This document shows, piece by piece, positions 15,623-23,523 of a DNA stretch of 64,000 nt. Position 1 is the first letter of the stretch; each line of letters begins with the position of its first letter. The DNA lies in assembly GCA_900550475.1 (NCBI GenBank), contig URSA01000013.1, positions 1-64,000 of the forward strand. Direction: 5' to 3'. The position numbers were made by a program, and so were the translations under genes. Source of the DNA: an uncultured Lachnospiraceae bacterium (lineage in GTDB: Bacteria > Bacillota > Clostridia > Lachnospirales > Lachnospiraceae). The notes under the pieces were generated by a model. The model was not told where the DNA came from, made no database searches, and saw nothing but the letters and a program-made list of their open reading frames with translations.

Positions 15623-15654
15623 GATTGATCCTCCAATCTTGCTTTGATGAGCTC

Positions 15655-15660
15655 ATTATA
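15655..15660 (-). promoter_or_regulatory. -10 box of the ferredoxin gene
   Basis: The minus strand reads TATAAT from 15660 to 15655. No good -35 hexamer lies 17 bp upstream, as expected for an activator-dependent promoter. Confidence 0.65.
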
Positions 15661-15682
15661 GTACCGCATCTTTTATTGGTCT

Positions 15683-15696
15683 GTTGATTTTTCAAC
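15683..15696. promoter_or_regulatory. Candidate Crp/Fnr operator
   Basis: GTTGA-TTTT-TCAAC is a perfect inverted repeat with the 5-4-5 spacing of FNR sites (TTGAT-N4-ATCAA). With one more base on each side it extends to TGTTGATTTTTCAACA. It lies in the gap between the divergent ferredoxin and Crp/Fnr genes. Its centre is 29.5 bases from the first T of the ferredoxin -10 box, that is at about -41.5. Confidence 0.7.
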
Positions 15697-15723
15697 AAAA
15701 ATAAAAAAGAGGAATACCACAAA

Positions 15724-16419
15724 ATGGAAGATTATTTTGAAATTTTGAAAAACACAAGTATTTTTAAAGGAATAGAAAAGAATGAAATGAGAGAAATGCT
15801 TTCCTGTCTCGGAGCAAGAAAAGAGAAATATAAAAAGGATGATTTTGTCTTGCGGGAAGGAAGTACCGTGAAAAGTCTGGGACTTTTGCTGACGGGAGAA
15901 ATTCTGGTGATACAGGAGGACTTTTGGGGAAATCGCAACATTATTGCAGTGCTTGGCAGGGGGCAGTGCTTCGGAGAGACATTTGCCTGTGCGCCGGGCA
16001 GTGTGTTGAATATCAGCGTCATTGCAAGAGAAAATGCCGAGGTATTGTTTTTGGATGTGCAGCAGCTTATGATGACCGGCGCAGCATGTAGTGCGCATTA
16101 TAATCTCCTGATTCGCAATCTGCTCACGGATCTCGCCGAAAAAAATCTTCGTTTGAATGAAAAAGTTTCTCACCTGAGTCAGCGCACAACGCGGGCAAAA
16201 CTTCTGTCCTATCTTTCGGCGGAGGCAAAAAAGCATGGTGCAGCTACTTTTTCCATTCCGTTTTCACGCCAGCAGCTCGCCGATTTTCTTTCGGTGGAAC
16301 GCAGCGGACTTTCCGTCGAACTTGGAAAGATGCAGCGGGACGGACTGTTGGAATATCATCAAAACAAATTTGCACTGCAAAGACAAATTTATGAGCTCAA
16401 TGACCCTGACGAAGGATGA
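15724..16419 (+). CDS. Crp/Fnr family transcriptional regulator
   Basis: The protein is 231 residues. The cyclic-nucleotide-like effector domain covers about residues 10-125 (FVLREGSTVKSLGLLLTGEI, GQCFGETF). A long dimer helix follows, then the helix-turn-helix near 175-205 (FSRQQLADFLSVERSGLSVE). An N-terminal FNR-type cluster of four cysteines is absent. Several scattered cysteines (28, 80, 86, 119) occur, so redox sensing is not excluded. It is divergent from the ferredoxin gene and separated by a matching palindrome, so it likely controls that gene and perhaps itself. Its 3' end overlaps the convergent DUF6512 gene by 23 bases. Confidence 0.9.
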   Translation: MEDYFEILKNTSIFKGIEKNEMREMLSCLGARKEKYKKDDFVLREGSTVKSLGLLLTGEILVIQEDFWGNRNIIAVLGRGQCFGETFACAPGSVLNISVIARENAEVLFLDVQQLMMTGAACSAHYNLLIRNLLTDLAEKNLRLNEKVSHLSQRTTRAKLLSYLSAEAKKHGAATFSIPFSRQQLADFLSVERSGLSVELGKMQRDGLLEYHQNKFALQRQIYELNDPDEG

Positions 16420-17002
16420 ATGCCGCCGCCTCGTCCGGAATCGCAAAAATGCCAGGCTTTGGTGGCTGATATGTGAAGATCAGAAAGCAGACAAGCAACA
16501 GCAGGACAGCCGCCACAAGAAAGGGAGAGCAGATTTCCAAAAGGCGGGCGAGTTTTACAGCAGCACCCGCATGATTCAGCAAACGGTAGACAACACGAAA
16601 GGCAGCTAAAACACTCAAAACAAACACCATAATATCGAGGAACAGATAATTGTCCCCCAGAATGCCGGAGTAAGTATAGAAAAGTGCGGGAACCAGCAGG
16701 ACACCTGTCAAAATGCCCGCTGCCAGCGCTCCGGCTGTCTCGTTTGGCGTCAGCCCTTTTTCCATAGAAGAAGTGTCGGATGCCGGGTGCTTTGAGTAAA
16801 CAAGTCCGCAATACATAAAGAAACCATAGACGAGCATCGGAAAGAATACCAATTTCATATGCTCCCAGGTCGATTCACTGACAGGACAAAATAATCCAAG
16901 GAATGTATTGTTGCCTGTCCATTCGTACACAAAGTGGGACAATGTGCCTGTGATGAGGACAAAGAGTATGCCGATCAGAGTGTAATATTTTAGTCGTTTC
17001 AT
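16397..17002 (-). CDS. DUF6512 family membrane protein
   Basis: The protein is 201 residues with about six hydrophobic helices. The first is followed by FVYEWTGNNTFLGLFCPVSESTWEHMKLVFFP, a signature I associate with DUF6512 (segments HFVYEWTG and ESTWEHMKL). The function is unknown. I start at ATG 17002 (MKRLKYYT), although the ribosome binding site is weak. A TTG at 17026 is an alternative. It converges on the Crp/Fnr gene with a short overlap and has no operon partner on its own strand. Confidence 0.75.
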   Translation of the reverse strand: MKRLKYYTLIGILFVLITGTLSHFVYEWTGNNTFLGLFCPVSESTWEHMKLVFFPMLVYGFFMYCGLVYSKHPASDTSSMEKGLTPNETAGALAAGILTGVLLVPALFYTYSGILGDNYLFLDIMVFVLSVLAAFRVVYRLLNHAGAAVKLARLLEICSPFLVAAVLLLLVCFLIFTYQPPKPGIFAIPDEAAAFILRQGH

Positions 17003-17060
17003 AACAGGTAGCGTATGCAGGATCAAGGAGGTTTATGCATAATCCGCAAATGACTGCAAG

Positions 17061-17342
17061 GGTACAAGAGAGGGAAAAGTGCGATCTGTACCCGATCTGA
17101 GCGGGATATTAGACGGGAACCGGGTACAGGAGAAGGAAAATGGCGATCTGTACCCGATCTGAGCGGGATATCAGACGGGAACCGGGTACAGGAGAAGGAA
17201 AATGGCGATCTGTACCCGATCTGAGCAGGAAATCAGACGGAAACCGGGTACAGGAGAAGGAAAATGGCGATCTGTACCCGATCTGAGCAGGAAATCAGAC
17301 GGAAACCGGGTACAGGAGAGGGAAAACGGTCATCTGTACCCT
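17061..17342. repeat. 62 bp tandem repeat array (about 4.4 copies)
   Basis: Full copies start at 17081, 17143, 17205 and 17267, with partial copies on both sides. Each 62 bp unit contains CGGGTACAG near its end, complementary to CTGTACCCG at the start of the next unit, so every junction can fold into a 9 bp hairpin. Copies differ at a few positions (GCGGGATAT versus GCAGGAAAT). No protein of plausible composition is encoded. The array fills the gap between the DUF6512 and GH3 genes. Confidence 0.95.
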
Positions 17343-17517
17343 TACGGGATGGGGAAGGTGACATAGGATGAAAAGCGGCATGTGTCGAAAATGACAAAAC
17401 CGCATCTGTCAATCCCATCAATCAATTATGAAAAGTCAAGTATTTCCTGTGGAAATATGTCTTAAAATAGGGTATGATAGAACTGCAGATTGTGATGTAA
17501 GAGAAATGGAGAGTAAC

Positions 17518-19443
17518 ATGGCAGGTACGAAAACAACACAGGAAAAGGTAAAAAATACACGAATGGAAAACAAGAAAACGCAATCAGAGACAGAGATAAG
17601 TCAGACGGAAATAGAAAAGTCCCAAGCAGAAACAGAGACAACCCAAGCAGAGAAGAAAGCAGCCCCAATGGAGAGTGAGGCAAGCCGGATGGAGGCGGAA
17701 AAGTCCCAAACAGAAACAGAGACAACCCGGACAGAGGAAAAATCCGCCCCAATGGAGAGCAAAGCAAGCCGGATAGAATCGGAAGAGTCCCAAGCAGAAG
17801 CAGATACAACCCAACCGGAGAAGAAAGCTACCCGGACGGGAACAGACATGAATCAGACGGAGGAAAAAGAATCTCCGGCAGACGCAGAAGCAGAGCAGTC
17901 GGGAGATGAAGCACCTCAGGATAAAGAGAAGGACGCACAGGAAGGCACAGAAAACATTCAAACGGAGACGGAAGTAATCGGGACAGAAGCAGGAGAGGCG
18001 CAGGAAGAAGCCGAAGAAGCGTCCTCAAGGGCGGAGAAAGCTTCTGCGGGAGCGGAAGAGATACAGAAAAGAAGGGAAGCAGCACGGACGAGGGCAGAGA
18101 CCGCGCAGCGGAGAAGCCAGGAGCAGGAGCTTCTGGAGAAGCGGGAGCAGCGTAAGCGCCGACGCAAGAGAAATCAGATTCTGGCTTATTTGACAACGCT
18201 GGTGTTTGTGGTTGCAGTGATCGGCGCGGTTGCATGCGGCATTATTTATGCCGGACAGAAAGCAAAGGAGCGGGCTGCAAGCAATGCGTCCGTAGCCGAG
18301 GACATAGACAATGTGATCGGTCAGGAAGAAACGATCGTGATGCCCGAACCGACGGAAACGGAGCCGGTGCAGACGCCGGAACAGCAGTTGGATGAAATTA
18401 TCAATGCGGCAATTAATGTGATGCCGATCGAGGACAAGGTAGCAGGACTTTTCATTGTAACGCCGGAGTCCATAACGGGAGTAAGCAAGGCCGTCAAGGC
18501 GGGAGAGGGTACACAGACAGCCTTGAATCAATGGGCTGTGGGCGGAATTGTTTATGCGGCACAGAATATCAAATCGCAAGAGCAGCTTGCGGAGATGATT
18601 TCCAACACAGTGCTTTACAGCAGATATCCGATTTTTATTGCAGTGGAGGAGGAAGGCGGCAGCAATAGCTGTGTGTCAGCGGCAGGTCTTGCGGAAAATG
18701 CGGCAGGAGCATCCGCGGTAGGGAAAAGCGGCGATCCGGCTGCGGCGTATGCGGCAGGCAGCAGCATTGCGGCATATCTGACACCGCTTGGGTTTAATCT
18801 GGATTTGGCTCCGGTAGCGGATCTGAAGACGGCACAGGATAGTCCGCTGGGAGATAGGGCATACGGTGCAGATTCCGCAAGTGTAGCCGGGATGGTTTCT
18901 TCCATGGTGCAGGGACTTGAGGAAAACGGTATCAGCGCATGCTTAAAGCATTTCCCCGGAATCGGCAGCACAGACGAAGACACACACGCGGGGCTTGCCG
19001 GAACGGAGCGGACAGCGGAGCAATTCCGTGCGGAAGAGTTTGCAGTATTTCAGGCAGGTATTGATGCAGGCGCAGATTTTGTTATGGTAAGCCATATTGC
19101 GGTGCCGGCACTGGCGGGCGATAACACCCCCTGCAGCATGTCTGAGGCGGTAGTTACGGGAATTTTGCGTGAGGAGCTTGGATTCAAGGGCGTTATCATT
19201 TCCGATGAGATGAACAGCAAAGCCATTTCGGAGTATTATGCCGCAGACGAAGCCGCAATCAAGGCTTTGAAGGCAGGCTGCGATATGATTTTGATGCCGG
19301 AGGATTTTGAAAAGGCATATCAGGGCATACTGGATGCAGTACAGAACGGTACAATTTCCGAGGAGCGTATCAACGATTCTTTGCGCAGAATTTATAGAAT
19401 CAAGTATGCGGGAAGATATATGGAGGATGCCGAACAACCGTAA
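17518..19443 (+). CDS. Membrane-anchored GH3 (NagZ-like) protein with repeat-rich N-terminus
   Basis: The protein is 641 residues. Residues 1-215 are hydrophilic and low in complexity, with about 2.6 copies of a 28 residue repeat (SQAETETTQAEKKAAPMESE-like) and then basic RKRRRKR. One membrane helix follows at about 221-246, then a Glu/Pro linker and a glycoside hydrolase family 3 domain from about 290. The positive-inside rule places the repeat region in the cytoplasm and the enzyme outside. KHFPGIGSTDEDTH near 476 and the Asp nucleophile in IISDEM near 562 are kept. The substrate loop DQEGGxVxR of NagZ is replaced by EEEGGSNS, so beta-N-acetylhexosaminidase activity is uncertain. Start ATG 17518, with GGAGAG about 4 bases upstream. 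Confidence 0.82.
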   Translation: MAGTKTTQEKVKNTRMENKKTQSETEISQTEIEKSQAETETTQAEKKAAPMESEASRMEAEKSQTETETTRTEEKSAPMESKASRIESEESQAEADTTQPEKKATRTGTDMNQTEEKESPADAEAEQSGDEAPQDKEKDAQEGTENIQTETEVIGTEAGEAQEEAEEASSRAEKASAGAEEIQKRREAARTRAETAQRRSQEQELLEKREQRKRRRKRNQILAYLTTLVFVVAVIGAVACGIIYAGQKAKERAASNASVAEDIDNVIGQEETIVMPEPTETEPVQTPEQQLDEIINAAINVMPIEDKVAGLFIVTPESITGVSKAVKAGEGTQTALNQWAVGGIVYAAQNIKSQEQLAEMISNTVLYSRYPIFIAVEEEGGSNSCVSAAGLAENAAGASAVGKSGDPAAAYAAGSSIAAYLTPLGFNLDLAPVADLKTAQDSPLGDRAYGADSASVAGMVSSMVQGLEENGISACLKHFPGIGSTDEDTHAGLAGTERTAEQFRAEEFAVFQAGIDAGADFVMVSHIAVPALAGDNTPCSMSEAVVTGILREELGFKGVIISDEMNSKAISEYYAADEAAIKALKAGCDMILMPEDFEKAYQGILDAVQNGTISEERINDSLRRIYRIKYAGRYMEDAEQP

Positions 19444-19553
19444 CGGCAGGAAAACGGGCTTACGGTTGTTTGAAATCCCCTGTGACTGACTGCCCATAAC
19501 GGGGCGATGCAAAACTCCGCCAAGAGTGCGGTGCAAAAAGTAAAAAAGCCCGT

Positions 19554-19581
19554 TGACAAAAATACTTTCTTATTGTATATT
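19554..19581 (+). promoter_or_regulatory. Promoter of tRNA-Gly
   Basis: TTGACA (19554-19559), 16 bp, TATATT (19576-19581), about 30 bases before the tRNA. Confidence 0.75.
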
Positions 19582-19611
19582 ATTACTTGTCCGTGAAATG
19601 CGGGCTTGTAT

Positions 19612-19683
<72 letters not shown>

Positions 19684-19696
19684 TTTTATAATGTGT

Positions 19697-19733
19697 GCGG
19701 AAACCTTGATTTTATCAGGTTTCCGCTTTTTCT
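19697..19733 (+). terminator. Terminator after tRNA-Gly
   Basis: GCGGAAACCT (19697-19706) pairs perfectly with AGGTTTCCGC (19717-19726), followed by TTTTTCT. Confidence 0.9.
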
Positions 19734-19846
19734 ATTTTAGCGGAAAGCGGTAGACAAAAATAGACAGATTACGGTCGCTGCGGACAGGTAACCGACTGCC
19801 GGCTATCTTACAGCTTAATAAGTTTGCATGCTGCAATCAGACAGTG

Positions 19847-20145
19847 GATATGAAATTGTATCCAGATAGAGGCAACAGATACAAAATTGTATCCAGACAG
19901 GAAAAATGGTTGTTTTAGATCCCAATTATGCGGAAAAAGGAACTTATAGCACGTGTTATTTTGCGAAATTGTATCCTGACAAGAAAAAGTGTGCTGCCAG
20001 ATCCCAAAGATTGGGAAAAATTAGGATCCGGAAACGCAAAAAAATTGTACCGGATACAATCCTCCCGAAAAGAGAGGCTTAAGCAGGAATTTTATAGGAA
20101 AAATGGGATCTGAAAATCGATTTGTTCTTACCCAGATACAATCAC
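19847..20145. repeat. Cluster of ATTGTATCC / GGATACAAT dyads
   Basis: In 300 bp of non-coding DNA the motif AAATTGTATCCAGA or close variants begins at 19853, 19884, 19966 and 20042. The reverse complement GGATACAAT or GATACAAT occurs at 20052 and 20135. Several form dyads, the best being GATACAA-AA-TTGTATC at 19878-19893. AGATCCCAA also recurs (19917, 19999). It may be an operator array or a decayed repeat family. I see no gene here. Confidence 0.6.
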
Positions 20146-20148
20146 GAT

Positions 20149-20256
20149 CGGTGGAGCAATAGGCAAAACTACGGGTGAAATCTCCGGTGAAGCAATAGGC
20201 AGAACTTATAGAGAAACATCCGGTGGTACATTGGGTAAAACTTTGGGTAAAACTTT
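20149..20256 (+). repeat. Three 36 bp tandem repeats
   Basis: Units start at 20149, 20185 and 20221 with the core CGGTGRAGCAATAGGCARAAC. In the frame of the nuclease gene downstream they read SGGAIGKTTGEI, SGEAIGRTYRET and SGGTLGKTLGKT-like 12 residue repeats. No ATG precedes them and a TGA closes the frame upstream, so they look like untranslated or decayed coding DNA. Confidence 0.7.
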
Positions 20257-20332
20257 GGCAAGAAAGGTGCTTGCCATGGGGGGCATAAAAATATACAATA
20301 GAGATAACGAAAACAGTAAAGGGGTTGTGCAA

Positions 20333-21931
20333 ATGAAACTGACATTTATCGGAGCGGATCACGAAGTGACCGGAAGCTGCCACTGCCTTGAGGTGGGGGG
20401 CAAGTACATTCTGGTGGACTACGGTATGGAGCAGGGGGTCAATGTTTTCGAGAACGCCAAGCTGCCGGTGGAGGAGGCGATGGTCGATTATGTGTTGCTG
20501 ACGCATGCGCATGTGGATCATTCCGGCATGCTGCCGCTTCTGTATGCGAGAGGGTTCAGAGGGCAGGTGTTCACCACGGAGGCGTCGGCGGATCTGTGCG
20601 ATATCATGCTTCGCGACTGTGCACATATTCAGGCGATGGAGGCGGAGTGGAAGAACCGCAAGGCAAAGCGAAGCGCCAGCGCGGTGAAGATTGAGCCGGA
20701 GTATACGATGGAGGATGCGGAGGGACTGATCAGGAGGATCGTTCCCTGCCATTATAATGAGATCATTGAAGTGTGTGAGGGCGTGAAGATCCGGTTCACA
20801 GACATCGGGCATCTTCTGGGCTCCGCAAGTATAGAGGTGTGGACGACGGAGGGAGACTGCTCCAAGAAGATCGTGTTTTCGGGAGATATCGGAAACAAGA
20901 GCCAGCCGCTCCTTAAGGATCCCAGCTACACGAAGGAAGCGGATTATGTGGTGATGGAGAGCACCTACGGCGACAGGCTCCACGGCGAAGAGCGCCCCGA
21001 CTATGTGGGTGAGCTGGCAAAACTGATCCAAAAGACGCTCGACCGGGGCGGCAATCTGGTGATTCCTTCCTTTGCGGTGGGCAGGACGCAGGAGATCCTG
21101 TACTTTATCAGGAAGATCAAAACGGACAATATGGTCACGGGACATGATAATTTCCCCGTGTATGTGGACAGTCCCATGGCGGTGAGGGCAACCTCCATTT
21201 TTCAGGACAATAAGTTGGAGTGCTTCGATGAGGAGGCAATCGAGCTGGTGAATAAGGGAATCAATCCCATTTCGTTTCCGGGACTTAAGCTTTCCATTAC
21301 CAGTGATGAATCAAAAGCGATCAACTTTGAGGAGACGCCCAAGGTAATCATTTCCGCCTCCGGCATGTGTGAGGCGGGAAGAATCCGGCATCACCTGAAG
21401 CACAATCTTTGGCGTCCGGAGTGTACCGTCCTGTTTGTGGGATATCAGGCAGTCGGAACGCTGGGACGCGCCATTGTGGAGGGTGCGAAGGAAGTGAAGC
21501 TGTTCGGAGAGCCCATTGAGGTGCGGGCGGATATCTGCAAGCTGGCAGGACTCAGCGGACATGCGGACAAGAACGGGCTGATCGAGTGGATCACCGCGTT
21601 TGAGGAGAAACCGAGAAAGGTATTTGTCGTACACGGGGAGGACAGTGTGTGTACTTCGTTTGCGGAATGCCTGATGGTGGAGCACGGCATCAAGGCCTAT
21701 GCGCCGTACAGCGGCACGGTATTCAACCTTGCCAGCGGAAAGCTGGAGTATGAGGCAGAGCCCATTGCACTGAAGAAGAGGGAGAAGGCGGCGACAGGCG
21801 TTTATGCGAGACTGCTTGCCGCAGGTCAGCGTCTGCTCGCAATTATCAAGAAGAACGAAGGAACCAACAACAAGGATCTTGCAAAATTTGCGGATCAGGT
21901 TACTTCCCTGTGCGACAAATGGGATATATAG
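20333..21931 (+). CDS. MBL-fold/beta-CASP RNA nuclease-like protein
   Basis: The protein is 532 residues. The metallo-beta-lactamase motif HAHVDHSG is at residues 58-65. It is followed by FTDIGHLLGSASIEV, VFSGDIGN, the beta-CASP motif A region VVMESTYGDR, VIPSFAVGRTQEIL, and SGMCEAGRIRHHLKH with LSGHAD near the C-terminus. This is the layout of CPSF73/YSH1-like prokaryotic exo- and endoribonucleases with an RNA specificity domain. Cytoplasmic RNA processing is likely, with the targets unknown. I start at ATG 20333 (AAGGGG 8 bases upstream), where similarity to the fold begins (MKLTFIGADHEVTGSC). The frame stays open upstream through the 36 bp repeats. Confidence 0.88.
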   Translation: MKLTFIGADHEVTGSCHCLEVGGKYILVDYGMEQGVNVFENAKLPVEEAMVDYVLLTHAHVDHSGMLPLLYARGFRGQVFTTEASADLCDIMLRDCAHIQAMEAEWKNRKAKRSASAVKIEPEYTMEDAEGLIRRIVPCHYNEIIEVCEGVKIRFTDIGHLLGSASIEVWTTEGDCSKKIVFSGDIGNKSQPLLKDPSYTKEADYVVMESTYGDRLHGEERPDYVGELAKLIQKTLDRGGNLVIPSFAVGRTQEILYFIRKIKTDNMVTGHDNFPVYVDSPMAVRATSIFQDNKLECFDEEAIELVNKGINPISFPGLKLSITSDESKAINFEETPKVIISASGMCEAGRIRHHLKHNLWRPECTVLFVGYQAVGTLGRAIVEGAKEVKLFGEPIEVRADICKLAGLSGHADKNGLIEWITAFEEKPRKVFVVHGEDSVCTSFAECLMVEHGIKAYAPYSGTVFNLASGKLEYEAEPIALKKREKAATGVYARLLAAGQRLLAIIKKNEGTNNKDLAKFADQVTSLCDKWDI

Positions 21932-22001
21932 ATGTAAGATGCTCAGAGGTGAGGGGCTGAACCGGGACGGAAAAATGAGGAAAGACGAGGAATGAGACAG
22001 G

Positions 22002-22850
22002 ATGAGTCAGGCTGACAACATTTTTATCAATATGTGCAGGGATATTCTGGACAACGGAACCAGTACGGAGGGAGAGAAGGTGCGCCCCCATTGGGAGGAC
22101 GGAACGCCCGCGTACACCATAAAGAAATTCGGTGTGGTGAACCGGTATGATCTCTCCAAGGAATTTCCGATTCTGACATTGCGCAGAACCGCATTGAAGA
22201 GTGCGACGGACGAGATCCTGTGGATCTGGCAGCAGAAATCCAACAATATTCACGACCTGCACAGCCATATCTGGGATGAGTGGGCGGATCCGGACGGCTC
22301 CATCGGAAAGGCCTACGGTTATCAGCTTGGCGTGAAGCATCAGTACAAAGAGGGAATGATGGATCAGGTCGACAGGGTGATCTACGACCTGAAAAACAAT
22401 CCTTTCTCAAGAAGAATTATGACAAACATTTATGTGCATCAGGATCTGCATGAAATGAACCTCTACCCCTGCGCGTACAGCATGACCTTCAATGTGACGC
22501 AGAAGCCGGGGGATGAAAAGCTGATCCTGAATGCGGTTCTGAACCAGCGCTCCAATGATGTTCTGGCTGCCAACAACTGGAATGTGGTGCAGTATGCGGT
22601 GCTGATGCACATGCTGGCGCAGTCCTGCGATATGCAGGTGGGCGAGCTGGTGCATGTGATTGCGGACGCCCACATCTACGACAGGCATGTTCCGATCATC
22701 CGGGAGCTGATCACCCGCGAGCCCAAGCCGGCGCCGATGTTCCGGATCAATCCCGACATTCACGATTTCTATCAGTTTACAAGGAATGATGTGAAGGTGG
22801 AGGGCTATGAGTTCGGCCCGCAGATTGAGAATATTCCCATAGCAATTTAA
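22002..22850 (+). CDS. thyA: Thymidylate synthase
   Basis: The protein is 282 residues. It methylates dUMP to dTMP with methylenetetrahydrofolate. The catalytic cysteine is Cys157 in LYPCAYSM, with phosphate-binding arginines in FSRRIM (137-138) and the NNWNVVQYA and HIYDRHVPII blocks of ThyA. Variation in the middle region (DEWADPDGSIGKAYGYQLG) follows the usual pattern. The ribosome binding site is weak (GACAGG close to the ATG). It is followed 76 bases later by dihydrofolate reductase, which regenerates the folate that ThyA oxidises, so the pair forms a functional unit. Confidence 0.96.
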   Translation: MSQADNIFINMCRDILDNGTSTEGEKVRPHWEDGTPAYTIKKFGVVNRYDLSKEFPILTLRRTALKSATDEILWIWQQKSNNIHDLHSHIWDEWADPDGSIGKAYGYQLGVKHQYKEGMMDQVDRVIYDLKNNPFSRRIMTNIYVHQDLHEMNLYPCAYSMTFNVTQKPGDEKLILNAVLNQRSNDVLAANNWNVVQYAVLMHMLAQSCDMQVGELVHVIADAHIYDRHVPIIRELITREPKPAPMFRINPDIHDFYQFTRNDVKVEGYEFGPQIENIPIAI

Positions 22851-22926
22851 GGAGCGCTGATGGCGGGCACAAATCCGATATTTGTGTCGCCTCTTCGCGG
22901 CAAATTGCGAAGAAATGAGGATCAGG

Positions 22927-23424
22927 ATGAACATTTATGTGACGGTGGATGAAAATTGGGCGATTGGAAAAGAGGACGCGCAGCTTGCACAGATTCCCGG
23001 AAACCAGCGGTATTTTCAGGGGCTGACGGGCGGAAAGACGGTGGTGGTAGGCAGAAAAACGTTGCAGGCAATGCCGCAGGGGCAGCCCTTGTACGGCAGG
23101 GAGTATATGGTGCTTTCCCAGAATCCGGCGTACCGGGTCAAGGGAGCGGATGTGTTTGCAGATGCGGATGCCCTGCTCTTGGCGGCAAAGGAGGCGGAAG
23201 CGGCAGGCAGGGAGGTCTTTGTCTGCGGCGGCGAGAGCGTATACAGGCAGTTCCTTCCGTACTGCGACGCGGCGTATGTGACGTTCATTGAAAAATCCTA
23301 TGATGCAGACCGGCATTTTCCCAATCTGGATCGGGATGAGGAGTGGGAGCTTTCCGAGGAAAGCGAGGAACAGACCTGCTTTGACATCACATATTATTTC
23401 AGAAAATACACCCGCAGAAAATAA
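22927..23424 (+). CDS. folA: Dihydrofolate reductase
   Basis: The protein is 165 residues and the layout is that of type I DHFR: MNIYVTVDENWAIG at the N-terminus, then GGKTVVVGRKTLQAMP (NADPH site), EVFVCGGESVYRQFLPYCD, and a C-terminal strand FDITYYFRKY. The usual acidic residue near position 27 falls in a region (IPGNQRYFQGLT) that is less conserved here. It reduces dihydrofolate to tetrahydrofolate. I start at ATG 22927, preceded by GAGGATCAGG, and not at in-frame starts further upstream. It lies behind thyA. Confidence 0.93.
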   Translation: MNIYVTVDENWAIGKEDAQLAQIPGNQRYFQGLTGGKTVVVGRKTLQAMPQGQPLYGREYMVLSQNPAYRVKGADVFADADALLLAAKEAEAAGREVFVCGGESVYRQFLPYCDAAYVTFIEKSYDADRHFPNLDRDEEWELSEESEEQTCFDITYYFRKYTRRK

Positions 23425-23523
23425 ACTTTTCCACTATAAAGCATTAACATGTAAAAGTGTTGACTTTTAGGGGGAAAAGTATAATAATGGAGAAAAAATA
23501 ACCATAGAAGGGAAGTAGTAGGC

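Noticed and set aside
17061..17342. CRISPR array
   Set aside because: The 62 bp units follow each other without unique spacers and there are no cas genes nearby.
20021..21145. Minus-strand frame of 374 codons including the repeat region
   Set aside because: Its composition and position opposite the MBL nuclease mark it as an antisense shadow. There is no ribosome binding site.
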